A stretch of 8,182 nt of DNA, from assembly GCA_017964755.1 (NCBI GenBank), contig JAGCRI010000046.1, positions 1 through 8,182 of the forward strand, given 5' to 3'. This DNA comes from Bacteroidales bacterium (GTDB lineage: Bacteria > Bacteroidota > Bacteroidia > Bacteroidales > WCHB1-69). The position numbers and the translations under genes were made by a program. This document shows, piece by piece, positions 1 to 6,964 of this stretch. Position 1 is the stretch's first letter. Each line of letters starts with the position of its first letter. Below the pieces are notes generated by a model. The model saw nothing but the letters and a program-made list of their open reading frames with translations. It was not told the DNA's origin and did no database searches.

Positions 1-1
1 A

Positions 2-643
2 GCCTCATTTTCAAGCAGCGGTCCAACACTTGACGGACGTGCCAAACCTGACATTTCAGCTCCCGGACGCGACATCGTTTCTGCCATGTCAAGTTTCACC
101 GACCAGCAGTCTATGGCAATGACGATTCAAACAGTGGAATTTGAGGGTAGGGAATATCGCTTTTCAAATTTGTCGGGAACATCTATGTCATCTCCTTTTG
201 TTGCAGGTGTGGCAGCACTTGTCCTTCAGGCAAACCCTTTCCTCTCACCGGCACAGGTCAAGCAGGTGCTTATAGAGACAGCTTATTGGGACAGTTATGC
301 AGAAGAAGCGGGACACGACAGGTTCGGGGCCGGCAAAGTTGTTGCGTATGCTGCCGTTTTGAAAGCTCTTGATATGGTTGTGGTTGAGCATTATGTGGTT
401 CCTGAAGACAAATTTGAGATTTTCCCAAATCCCGCAGACGACAACGTATGGCTTCAAATTGTATTGGCAGATGCAAACAATGCAGATGTCTCTGTCTTTG
501 ATTTGTCAGGTAAAATGGTGTACAAGACATCATTGGAGTCGGGGGTGCATAACTTGAACATTTCAAATTATCCCGCCGGCTGTTACTTCGTGAGATTCAC
601 TACGTTAAATGGAACAGTAACGAAAAAAATGATAAAAAGATAA
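2..643 (+). CDS. S8 subtilisin-like serine protease with type IX secretion sorting domain (C-terminal part, 5' end outside window)
   Basis: This is the C-terminal end of a secreted subtilase. The frame is open from base 2, so the ATG at 86 is internal: upstream codons read the conserved subtilase stretch FSSSGPTLDGRAKPDISAPG. The catalytic-serine motif GTSMSSP follows, with the nucleophile Ser at codon 182-184, then the usual helix FVAGVAALVLQANP. The catalytic Asp and His and the oxyanion Asn lie upstream of the window. After a short linker the last ~75 residues form a type A type IX secretion C-terminal domain: FPNPADD near its start, VFDLSGK in the middle, PAGCYFVRF and a basic KKMIKR end. 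By family knowledge this domain directs export across the outer membrane and is removed or used for surface attachment. The protein is therefore inferred to act outside the cell; its substrate is unknown. It ends 3 bp from a convergent lipoprotein gene. Confidence 0.93.
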   Translation, partial: ASFSSSGPTLDGRAKPDISAPGRDIVSAMSSFTDQQSMAMTIQTVEFEGREYRFSNLSGTSMSSPFVAGVAALVLQANPFLSPAQVKQVLIETAYWDSYAEEAGHDRFGAGKVVAYAAVLKALDMVVVEHYVVPEDKFEIFPNPADDNVWLQIVLADANNADVSVFDLSGKMVYKTSLESGVHNLNISNYPAGCYFVRFTTLNGTVTKKMIKR

Positions 644-646
644 ATA

Positions 647-856
647 TCACTTGCACTCCACGCCGACTTTCACTCCGTCAATCTCTTCGACAGTGCTCAA
701 ATCATTGCAAGATGTGGCTTCTTCTTCATTCAGTTCTATCCTGTAAGGGTCGCCAGCCTGTCCCGCGATATATCCTACACATTTGCAGTGTTTATGGCAT
801 GATGTGAAGGTGGCTGTAAGTGCTATGGCAAAAATAAAAATTGCAATTTTTTTCAT
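647..856 (-). CDS. Small cysteine-rich lipoprotein, 69 aa, function unknown
   Basis: I do not recognise a named family. The 69-residue product starts MKKIAIFIFAIALTATFTSC, a lysine-led hydrophobic signal peptide ending in a lipobox (FTS|C) with Cys20 as the predicted lipidated residue. The mature part is about 50 residues and contains the cluster CHKHCKC (Cys20, Cys24, Cys26, His21, His23) plus Cys50 and Cys68. That leaves four Cys apart from the lipid anchor, enough for two disulfides or a small metal site. The mature region is acidic (ELNEEEA, VEEID). Evidence that it is a real gene: a coherent signal peptide and lipobox, a TATATTTG -7 element upstream, and an AGAGG sequence 5 nt before the ATG. 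It is divergent from alaS and convergent with the protease gene. Small lipoproteins with a CKC motif near the N-terminus occur in Bacteroidales, but I know of no assigned role. Confidence 0.82.
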   Translation of the reverse strand: MKKIAIFIFAIALTATFTSCHKHCKCVGYIAGQAGDPYRIELNEEEATSCNDLSTVEEIDGVKVGVECK

Positions 857-861
857 ATTTT

Positions 862-866
862 CCTCT
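862..866 (-). promoter_or_regulatory. Shine-Dalgarno-like AGAGG before the small lipoprotein
   Basis: On the minus strand the leader reads AAGAGGAAAATATG, placing AGAGG 5 nt before the start codon. This supports the ATG at 856. It stands out because the other complete genes here have A- or T-rich leaders without a clear Shine-Dalgarno match, as is usual in Bacteroidota. Confidence 0.5.
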
Positions 867-882
867 TGTTTGAATTCGGCTG

Positions 883-912
883 CAAATATAACATTTTTTT
901 TGTATTTTCAAG
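883..912 (-). promoter_or_regulatory. Putative Bacteroidota promoter for the small lipoprotein gene
   Basis: On the minus strand, 890 to 883 reads TATATTTG, a full match to the -7 consensus TAnnTTTG. Upstream at 912-909 is CTTG, a partial match to the -33 TTTG, with an 18-bp spacer against the usual 19-21. Transcription would start roughly 20 nt before the ATG at 856. The -7 match is strong and the -33 is only fair. Confidence 0.55.
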
Positions 913-929
913 ATTTTCACGTATCTTTG
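899..929 (+). promoter_or_regulatory. Putative Bacteroidota sigma-ABfr promoter for alaS
   Basis: TTTG at 899-902 is followed after exactly 19 bp by TATCTTTG at 922-929. Both boxes match the Bacteroidota consensus (TTTG, N19-21, TAnnTTTG). The -7 box ends 27 nt before the alaS ATG, giving a predicted leader of about 20 nt. No riboswitch or T-box-like structure fits in that space. The -33 side interlocks with the divergent lipoprotein promoter. Confidence 0.75.
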
Positions 930-956
930 CAACCTTTTTATTAAAAACACAACACT

Positions 957-3566
957 ATGAACAGTAAAGAAATACGCTCCGCCTTTTTGGATTTTTTCAA
1001 GTCAAAGGGACATACTATTGTGCCTTCGTCACCCATGGTTGTCAAGAATGACCCTACACTTATGTTCACCAATGCTGGAATGAACCAGTTCAAAGATATA
1101 TTTTTAGGCAACAAGGAACGGACAACCCCACGTGCCGCCGATTCGCAAAAATGCCTGCGTGTTTCTGGAAAACATAACGATCTTGAGGAAGTCGGTCGCG
1201 ATACCTACCACCATACAATGTTCGAAATGCTCGGCAACTGGTCTTTTGGTGACTATTTCAAGAAAGAGGCCATAGCTTGGGCTTGGGAATTTCTCACTGA
1301 AGTTATGAAATTGGATAAGAACAGACTGTATGCAACTGTTTTTCAGGGTGATGCGACAGACAAAACAGAAGCAGATGAGGAGGCGCGTGCCTATTGGCGT
1401 GAATATCTTCCTGATGATAGGATACTATACGGCAATAAGAAAGACAATTTCTGGGAAATGGGTGATACAGGTCCTTGCGGCCCATGCTCAGAAATTCATA
1501 TTGACCTTCGCCCTGAAGAAGAACGCAAACTTGTCTCAGGTGCTTCCTTGGTCAACAAGGATAATCCGCTTGTAATTGAAATTTGGAATCTTGTGTTTAT
1601 GCAATTTAACAGACTTGCTTCAGGTGAACTGCAGCCACTCTCTGCCAAGCATGTTGATACAGGAATGGGCTTTGAGAGGCTTTGCATGGCGGTACAAGGG
1701 AAAACTTCAAATTACGACACAGATGTGTTCCAGCCTCTCATTCAAGGCATTGCTGCTGTAAGCGGTAAAAAATACGGTTCTGATGCTAATGTTGATATTG
1801 CCCTCCGTGTCATAGCCGACCACACACGTGCTATCGCTTTCGCCATTGCTGACGGGCAGCTGCCTTCTAATGTCGGAGCCGGCTATGTGATACGGAGAAT
1901 CTTGCGGCGCGCTGTGCGTTATGGATACACTTTCCTCAATTTCAATGAGCCATTTATCTGCCATTTGGTCGGTACGGTAGTGCAGCACATGGGTAGCCCA
2001 TATCCCGAACTTGTCCAGCAGCAGTCTCTTATTGAGAAAGTCGTGAGGGAGGAGGAGACGGCCTTTTTGAAAACGTTAGCCTCCGGTATCGCAAAATTTG
2101 ATGCTTATTGTCTTAAATCAGGCGGCGCAAAAGTCGTTGACGGAGCTTTCGCTTTCGAGCTGTTTGACACATACGGCTTCCCGATAGACTTGACACAACT
2201 GCTTGCCGCTGAAAAAGATATGTCGGTTGATATGGACGGATTCAACAAGGGACTTGCCGAACAAAAACAGCGTTCCCGTGCCGCTGCCGCCGTTGAAACA
2301 GATGACTGGGTTGAACTTGTCCCGGTTGTGAAGAATACCGAATTTGTCGGATATGATAACCAAATTGCTGATTGTCAGATTGTAAAGTATCGCTGCGTCA
2401 AGACGAAAGGCAAACAGTTTTTCCAAATTGTTCTTGATAGGACCCCGTTTTATGCTGAATCTGGCGGACAGGTCGGCGATGTGGGGACACTTGAAAACGG
2501 AAATGAAAAAATTGAAATAGTAAATACGGTAAAAGAGAACAATCTTACCGTTCATATTGCAGTCAAACTGCCTTCAGAATTAAGCGGGACTTTTACGGCA
2601 AAGGTAAATCATGAGAAACGTGTGTCGGTTCAGAACAACCACTCCGCCACTCATCTCATACATTTTGCCTTACGGTCGGTCCTTGGCACTCACGTTGAGC
2701 AGAAAGGCTCTTTGGTAACGCCGGAGCGTCTCCGTTTCGACTTTTCTCACTTTGCAAAGGTTACGGAAGAGGAGTTGCAGAAGGTGGAGAATATTGTCAA
2801 CGACTTGGTCAGACGCAACAGCAGACTTGAGGAATCGCGCAATGTGCCGATAGAGGAAGCTAAGGCAATGGGGGCGATGGCGCTTTTTGGGGAGAAGTAT
2901 GGCAACGAGGTTCGTGTCATCAAATTTGGAGATTCGATAGAGCTGTGCGGTGGAACTCATACACCTGCCACAGGTAATATAGGGCTTGTGAAAATCGTGG
3001 CCGAAAGCGCGATTGCGGCCGGAGTACGCCGTATAGAGGCCGTTACCGGAAAATATGCGGAAGAGTATGTCAACGGCTTTATCCACCAATATGAGGAATT
3101 AAAAGCATTTTTTAACGGTGGCAATGTCATGCAATCTGTGCAGAAGTTGGCAGCTGACAATGATGCCGCAAAGAAAGAACTGGAGGTCTTCCGCGCCGAA
3201 AGGATAAAGAATATTGTGAACGGCTTGAAAACCGCAGGCAAAGAGTCAAACGGGATCAATGTGGTTGCAGAGCTGTCGGAGCTTGATGCCGACACCCTGA
3301 AGCAGGCGGCATACCAGTTGCGAAGCGAGCTCAGCAATACAGCGGTTGTATTTGCGACTAAAGCCGGCGGCAAACCAAGCCTTATAGTTGCTTTCAGCGA
3401 TGACCTTGTCACTAAGGGACACAATGCCGGCAAGGTTGTGCGTGAGGCGGCGGCGCTGATTCAGGGTGGGGGTGGAGGACAGCCTTCACTTGCAACTGCA
3501 GGAGGCAAAAATGCCGATAATCTGAAGGAGGCTTTTGACAAAGCAGTCTCCATTTCTGCTATTTGA
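957..3566 (+). CDS. alaS: Alanyl-tRNA synthetase
   Basis: This class II synthetase charges tRNA-Ala in the cytoplasm and clears mischarged Ser- or Gly-tRNA-Ala. The 869-residue length matches bacterial AlaRS (about 870-880). The start is typical (MNSKEIRSAFLDFFKSKGH) and fixes the ATG at 957. The aminoacylation core spans about residues 1-240, with FTNAGMNQFKD (37-47), MFEMLGNWSFGDYFKKEA (88-105) and GDTGPCGPCSEIH (169-181). A tRNA-recognition region follows (RVIADHTRAIAFAIADG, 284-300). The editing domain carries the zinc ligands His562 and His566 (HSATH) and Cys664 and His668 (CGGTH), all present. The C-terminal C-Ala domain ends in the expected glycine-rich GGGGGQPSLATAGG (837-850). Nothing is truncated or altered. 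It has its own promoter and a short leader, and sits more than 140 bp from the next gene, so it looks monocistronic. Confidence 0.99.
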   Translation: MNSKEIRSAFLDFFKSKGHTIVPSSPMVVKNDPTLMFTNAGMNQFKDIFLGNKERTTPRAADSQKCLRVSGKHNDLEEVGRDTYHHTMFEMLGNWSFGDYFKKEAIAWAWEFLTEVMKLDKNRLYATVFQGDATDKTEADEEARAYWREYLPDDRILYGNKKDNFWEMGDTGPCGPCSEIHIDLRPEEERKLVSGASLVNKDNPLVIEIWNLVFMQFNRLASGELQPLSAKHVDTGMGFERLCMAVQGKTSNYDTDVFQPLIQGIAAVSGKKYGSDANVDIALRVIADHTRAIAFAIADGQLPSNVGAGYVIRRILRRAVRYGYTFLNFNEPFICHLVGTVVQHMGSPYPELVQQQSLIEKVVREEETAFLKTLASGIAKFDAYCLKSGGAKVVDGAFAFELFDTYGFPIDLTQLLAAEKDMSVDMDGFNKGLAEQKQRSRAAAAVETDDWVELVPVVKNTEFVGYDNQIADCQIVKYRCVKTKGKQFFQIVLDRTPFYAESGGQVGDVGTLENGNEKIEIVNTVKENNLTVHIAVKLPSELSGTFTAKVNHEKRVSVQNNHSATHLIHFALRSVLGTHVEQKGSLVTPERLRFDFSHFAKVTEEELQKVENIVNDLVRRNSRLEESRNVPIEEAKAMGAMALFGEKYGNEVRVIKFGDSIELCGGTHTPATGNIGLVKIVAESAIAAGVRRIEAVTGKYAEEYVNGFIHQYEELKAFFNGGNVMQSVQKLAADNDAAKKELEVFRAERIKNIVNGLKTAGKESNGINVVAELSELDADTLKQAAYQLRSELSNTAVVFATKAGGKPSLIVAFSDDLVTKGHNAGKVVREAAALIQGGGGGQPSLATAGGKNADNLKEAFDKAVSISAI

Positions 3567-3603
3567 TTCTGATTCTATACTTTTTCGTCTTTTTTTGATT
3601 AAT

Positions 3604-3615
3604 ACAATATATTGT
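3604..3615. repeat. Perfect 12-bp palindrome ACAATATATTGT in the leader of the zinc-ribbon gene
   Basis: The sequence is identical to its reverse complement. It lies 14 bp upstream of the TACTTTTG -7 box, covering the place where a -33 element would be expected. It is AT-rich, so chance is plausible, but the position would suit an operator. No second copy was noticed in the window. Confidence 0.4.
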
Positions 3616-3637
3616 CAGAAATTTTTTATTACTTTTG
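3611..3637 (+). promoter_or_regulatory. Putative promoter for the zinc-ribbon/deacetylase pair
   Basis: TACTTTTG at 3630-3637 matches TAnnTTTG fully. The best upstream box is ATTG at 3611-3614, a weak -33 with a 15-bp spacer, shorter than usual. The remaining leader to the ATG at 3714 is about 70 nt, much longer than for alaS or ruvX, and is AT-rich. It contains a short inverted repeat CCAAATTGG at 3658-3666. No gene is seen in the rest of the 3567-3713 gap. T-rich runs follow alaS, but no convincing terminator hairpin was found. Confidence 0.5.
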
Positions 3638-3713
3638 CAGTTCTGTTTCGTATAGTGCCAAATTGGAAATAGAAAGTATTTAATTTTCTGATAAACAAAG
3701 AAATAATATAGAT

Positions 3714-4580
3714 ATGGCAAGAAAAAAAATAGCAGAGGAGGAAAAAATTTCTTCCGACAAGAATGTCGCAAAAAATAGTGAAACTAAAGTTGAAGCTCCC
3801 AAGAAGACTATAGAAGAAACTCCGGAAGAGCGAAGTATAGCCCAAAAATTGATTTCTTTATATGAATTGCAGAAGATATATTCGGAAATAGACAAGATAC
3901 GCCTTATACGCGGCGAACTCCCTGTTGAAATTCAGGATTTGGAGGATATGTGCGAAGGTTTGGCTACCCGTATTGCCAAATATGAGGATGAAATAGCTGC
4001 TTATCAGCGTATTATTTCTGATAGTGATACGAAAATCAAAGAGTCTCAGGCACTTATCAAACGCTATGAGGAACAACAGAATAATGTCCGCAATAACCGT
4101 GAATATGATTCTCTGACTAAGGAAATTGAATATCAGAAACTTGAAATTCAATTGTGTGAAAAGCATAAGACAAAGGCAGCTGCGGATATAGAGACACGTA
4201 AGGCTGATATTGAGGCAGTTCAGGAAAAAGCGAAGGAAAACGCCGAAGTGCTGCAACAGAAGAAAGGCGAACTTGACGGTATTATTGCCGAAACAGAAAA
4301 ACGTGAGGCTGAGCTTGTTGATGAGGCCGAAAAACATAAGGCTCTCGTTGACCAGCGCCTGCTCGTGGCTTTTGAACGTATCCGCAATAACGCCCGCAAC
4401 GGCCTCGCCATTGTACAAATTGAACGTGATGCGTGCGGTGGCTGTTTCAGCACAATCCCGCCACAGCGTCAGCTTGACATCCGCCTCCACAAGAAAATTA
4501 TCGTTTGTGAAGCCTGCGGCCGTATCTTTATTGACAAACAGCTTGTTGAGGAAAACGAACAGAATAAATCAGCCGAATAA
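3714..4580 (+). CDS. Coiled-coil protein with C-terminal C4-type zinc ribbon (zf-RING_7 family)
   Basis: The 288-residue cytoplasmic protein has three parts. Residues 1-40 are a charged, Lys/Glu-rich, probably disordered extension. Residues ~41-225 are long heptad-like helices rich in E, K, A, Q and I, including IDKIRLIRGELPVEIQDLED and the NNVRNNREYDSLTKEIEYQ stretch. Residues 241-275 are a zinc ribbon with two CxxC knuckles: Cys241/Cys244 (CGGC) and Cys265/Cys268 (CEAC). This is the architecture of the zf-RING_7 family, which includes Helicobacter HP0958 (FlgZ) and Chlamydia CT398; those proteins bind sigma-54 or secretion-system parts. The role of the Bacteroidota form is not established. 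From memory, it often lies next to a Nif3-like gene there, which is absent here. The deacetylase gene follows after 20 bp, so co-transcription is likely. The ATG at 3714 has an A-rich leader and no Shine-Dalgarno sequence. Confidence 0.9.
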   Translation: MARKKIAEEEKISSDKNVAKNSETKVEAPKKTIEETPEERSIAQKLISLYELQKIYSEIDKIRLIRGELPVEIQDLEDMCEGLATRIAKYEDEIAAYQRIISDSDTKIKESQALIKRYEEQQNNVRNNREYDSLTKEIEYQKLEIQLCEKHKTKAAADIETRKADIEAVQEKAKENAEVLQQKKGELDGIIAETEKREAELVDEAEKHKALVDQRLLVAFERIRNNARNGLAIVQIERDACGGCFSTIPPQRQLDIRLHKKIIVCEACGRIFIDKQLVEENEQNKSAE

Positions 4581-4600
4581 GGCATAATCGCTCTCGTCTG

Positions 4601-5881
4601 ATGCTTCTTGTTTATACAGATTCAATAACAAATAGGAAAAAGTACATTTTTAATGTGCTTTTTTTTAATGTCTTGGGTGTTGAATATAAACTGACAGAAG
4701 ATCGTTCTGACTTTGATGCTTTTCAGGGACCGAAATTCGCGTATGGAAGATTTGCTCAAGAAGAAGTCGCCCCCTTGCTGCCAGCATACGGGCTTCTCGA
4801 TGAGACAGGTGTGCGCCAGCAGCCAGAGAAGGTAGTTGAGTGGAATGGGTGCGGGTTGCTTTTCCCTGTTGGAGCAAACAGCTTTTCACCATGCGACATA
4901 TTTTCACTATCTTTCTATCTCATAACACGATATGAGGAATATGCCGATAATGACAGGGATGAACACGGCAGATATAAGTTAAAAAATTCAACTGCATACA
5001 AATGCGGTTTTTATCGCAAGCCTTTAGTGCAGATTTTGGCGTATGACTTTGCCGAAAAGCTTAAGACCTTTTTTCCTGAATTTGAATATAAAAAGCCTGA
5101 GACAAAAATTGTATATACTTGCGATGTTGACATTGCGTACAAATACAAGGGCAAAGGTGTGTGGCGCTGGGCGGCGGGGTGCCTTCGTAGCCTCCTGCAC
5201 GGTGATCTTGCCGACACCGCAAACTTTCTGAAAAGCGCCTTCGGAAGTGAGCTCCACGACCCGTTTGATGTATATGGGAACACACGGCTGTTTTCAGAAA
5301 AATATGGAATCCCGGTTATTCATTTTATCCCCACAGGACCTTACGGACGCTTCGACAAGAACATCTCGCCATCAACAAATCTTTTTAAAAAACTAATTGA
5401 CGAGCTGTCTCTCTTTTCAGAAATAGGTTTGCATCCTTCATACAATTCATTTGGGGCTCAGGATAAACTTAACCGTGAAAAAAAGTATTTGGAAGCAGTG
5501 TTACCGCAACGTGTCAGCAAGTCGCGACAGCACTACTTGCTTTTCTCTTTTCCCGATACGCCCCGACAGCTGCTTGCCGCTGGCCTTACAGATGACTATA
5601 CTTTGGGATGGGCAGAAGATGTCGGCTTCCGTTGTTCAATAGCTGTACCGTATCCTTTTTATGATTTGGGAAAGGAGGCTGAAACTGAATTGACGTTGCA
5701 TCCGTTAATTGTGATGGATGTGGCGTTATCGCGTGTGTCGCGTGACGAAAAGAAAAACGAAGCCGCATTTATGGAGGTTGCCATGGCTGCACGCCACTTT
5801 GGCGGCGAGTTTGTCATTCTTAACCATAATACACGTCCGCAGCTCTTCCCATTGATTGAAAAGTATTTTGCTTTGGAGTAG
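4601..5881 (+). CDS. Polysaccharide deacetylase-family protein with N-terminal DUF7033-like domain
   Basis: This 426-residue protein resembles the Bacteroidota family in which a DUF7033 domain precedes a NodB-like carbohydrate esterase fold. The N-terminal region (about 1-165) shows the family pattern VYTDSITNRKKYIFN, then FQGPKFAYG (41-49) and DIFSLSFYLITRYEEY (99-114). The catalytic-like region begins with VYTCDVDIAYKYKGKG (171-186), where Asp175 and Asp177 match the Asp pair of NodB motif 1. It continues with GLHPSYNS (276-283), SRQHYLLFSFPDTP (308-321), DDYTLGWAEDVGFR (331-344) and a terminal ILNHNT (406-411). The usual HxxxH of motif 2 reads His278...Asn282, so the metal site is not canonical. 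There is no signal peptide, so it is probably cytoplasmic. Removal of acetyl groups from a cell-surface sugar or its precursor is inferred; the substrate is unknown. There is no promoter of its own in the 20-bp gap after the zinc-ribbon gene. Confidence 0.85.
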   Translation: MLLVYTDSITNRKKYIFNVLFFNVLGVEYKLTEDRSDFDAFQGPKFAYGRFAQEEVAPLLPAYGLLDETGVRQQPEKVVEWNGCGLLFPVGANSFSPCDIFSLSFYLITRYEEYADNDRDEHGRYKLKNSTAYKCGFYRKPLVQILAYDFAEKLKTFFPEFEYKKPETKIVYTCDVDIAYKYKGKGVWRWAAGCLRSLLHGDLADTANFLKSAFGSELHDPFDVYGNTRLFSEKYGIPVIHFIPTGPYGRFDKNISPSTNLFKKLIDELSLFSEIGLHPSYNSFGAQDKLNREKKYLEAVLPQRVSKSRQHYLLFSFPDTPRQLLAAGLTDDYTLGWAEDVGFRCSIAVPYPFYDLGKEAETELTLHPLIVMDVALSRVSRDEKKNEAAFMEVAMAARHFGGEFVILNHNTRPQLFPLIEKYFALE

Positions 5882-5932
5882 TCTGGCTGGCACTTTTAAT
5901 CTTTTTTAATAATTTCAAGAGCTAAAATGTTG

Positions 5933-5940
5933 TATATTTG
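5933..5940 (+). promoter_or_regulatory. -7 element for the ruvX-def-lipoprotein operon
   Basis: TATATTTG matches TAnnTTTG exactly and lies 20 bp before the ruvX ATG, giving a leader of roughly 14 nt. No good TTTG sits 19-21 bp upstream; the nearest is TTTC at 5913-5916 with a 16-bp spacer. A T-run at 5902-5907 follows the deacetylase stop, but I see no hairpin before it. Confidence 0.55.
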
Positions 5941-5960
5941 CATTTTGAAAAAAATAAGCT

Positions 5961-6392
5961 ATGGGGCGCATTTTGGCTATCGATTACGGACAAAAACGTG
6001 TGGGCTTCGCAGTGACTGACGAGTTGCGAATCTGCGCCGGTGCGTTGGACACGATTCACGTGAGCAAGGCTTTCGAATTCCTTCAAAATTACCTCCAAAC
6101 TGAAAATGTTGACATTGTGGTTATCGGCGAACCGAAGAAACTTGACAACACTGCTTCCGACTCCACCCGCTTCATAGAACCATTTGTTCAGCGTGTCCGC
6201 AAAGCCTTCCCAGACCTTGAAATTGTGCGCGTTGACGAACGTTTCACCTCAAAAATGGCCTTCCAGACTATGATTGATGCGGGCTTGAAGAAAAAAGAAC
6301 GCCAGAACAAAGCGCTCGTTGACCGGATTAGCGCAACCTTGATTCTGCAATCTTATTTGCAACAACTTGATATTGAAAAATCACGAATTTAA
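5961..6392 (+). CDS. ruvX: RuvX/YqgF-family putative Holliday junction resolvase
   Basis: The 143-residue protein is a compact RNase H-fold nuclease of normal family length. It opens with ILAIDYGQKRVGFAVTD, placing the first catalytic Asp at residue 8. The second acidic residue is Glu57 in VVIGEPKKLDNT, RVDERFTS (90-97) is the family signature, and Asp121 in LVDRISATLILQSYL is the C-terminal acidic residue. All expected catalytic residues are present. By family knowledge, YqgF proteins are annotated as Holliday junction resolvases and in E. coli also take part in 16S rRNA 5'-end maturation; which role applies here cannot be read from sequence. It is the first gene of an operon with def, whose ATG comes 10 bp after the ruvX stop. 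Confidence 0.96.
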   Translation: MGRILAIDYGQKRVGFAVTDELRICAGALDTIHVSKAFEFLQNYLQTENVDIVVIGEPKKLDNTASDSTRFIEPFVQRVRKAFPDLEIVRVDERFTSKMAFQTMIDAGLKKKERQNKALVDRISATLILQSYLQQLDIEKSRI

Positions 6393-6402
6393 CTTTTTAG
6401 AT

Positions 6403-6957
6403 ATGATATTACCAATTTGCTTGTACGGCAACCCCATTTTGAGAAAACAGACAAAAGATGTTGATATTGACAACCCTGAACTGAAACAGTTTGTAGCGGA
6501 TTTGTTTGAAACAATGGATAATGCAAACGGTGTTGGGCTTGCCGCCCCGCAGGTTGGCCGCGCCGACAGGGTTTTTGTGATAGACACTACCGGTTTCAAG
6601 GAGACTTATCCCGATGTTGAAATCCGCCGTGAGGCTTTTATTAACCCATTTATTGTTGAGGAGTTCGGTGATGATTTCATTTTCCATGAGGGCTGCCTCA
6701 GTCTGCCGGAAATAGGGGAGGACGTGGTGAGAAAATCTTCTGTGAAGATTCAATATACTACCATTGATGGCGAAGATAAGGAGGAAGTTGTGTCGGGACT
6801 TGTGGCGCGTGTTATACAACATGAATATGACCATCTTGAAGGCCAGGTTTTTACAGATAAGCTTTCATCCCTGAAAAAAATGATTCTTAAAAGAAAACTC
6901 TCTGACATTGCAACAGGCCGCATTCGTCCTGCCTATAAGACCAAACCTAATAAATAG
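6403..6957 (+). CDS. def: Peptide deformylase
   Basis: This metalloenzyme removes the formyl group from the N-terminal Met of new proteins in the cytoplasm. The 184-residue form shows all three deformylase motifs: GVGLAAPQ (43-50), HEGCLSLPE (95-103) with metal ligand Cys98, and QHEYDHLEG (139-147) with ligands His140 and His144 and catalytic Glu141. The N-terminus MILPICLYGNPILRK is the usual Bacteroidota form, so I start at the ATG at 6403. An in-frame TTG at 6367 would add 12 residues overlapping the end of ruvX and is rejected. The C-terminus is extended and basic (KMILKRKLSD to KTKPNK), which is common in the phylum. It lies 10 bp after ruvX and 7 bp before the lipoprotein gene. Confidence 0.98.
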   Translation: MILPICLYGNPILRKQTKDVDIDNPELKQFVADLFETMDNANGVGLAAPQVGRADRVFVIDTTGFKETYPDVEIRREAFINPFIVEEFGDDFIFHEGCLSLPEIGEDVVRKSSVKIQYTTIDGEDKEEVVSGLVARVIQHEYDHLEGQVFTDKLSSLKKMILKRKLSDIATGRIRPAYKTKPNK

Positions 6958-6964
6958 AGAATAG

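Noticed and set aside
86..88. ATG 86 as start of a short T9SS protein
   Set aside because: Codons 2-85 encode a conserved subtilase segment in the same frame, so this is an internal Met of a longer protease.
2957..3433. Minus-strand frame opposite the alaS 3' part
   Set aside because: alaS is fully conserved here and the opposite frame shows no recognisable domain.
3542..3560. AGCAG...CTGCT hairpin at the alaS end as terminator
   Set aside because: The stem is only 5 bp with a 9-nt loop, lies inside the coding region and is not directly followed by a T-run.
3671..3689. AGAAA...TTTCT inverted repeat in the zinc-ribbon leader
   Set aside because: It is a short all-AT-leaning stem that is expected by chance in such a leader.
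3858..4490. Long hydrophobic minus-strand frame opposite the zinc-ribbon gene
   Set aside because: It is a mirror of Glu/Lys-rich helices, which read as Phe/Leu-rich on the other strand. No promoter or start context was seen.
4210..4587. Arginine/lysine-rich frame overlapping the zinc-ribbon gene
   Set aside because: It is a shifted frame within a gene with strong domain evidence. Its composition is the expected by-product and it has no leader or motif of its own.
6367..6402. N-terminally extended def starting at TTG 6367
   Set aside because: The added 12 residues overlap the ruvX end, use a rare start and precede the standard MILPICLYGNP N-terminus at the ATG at 6403.
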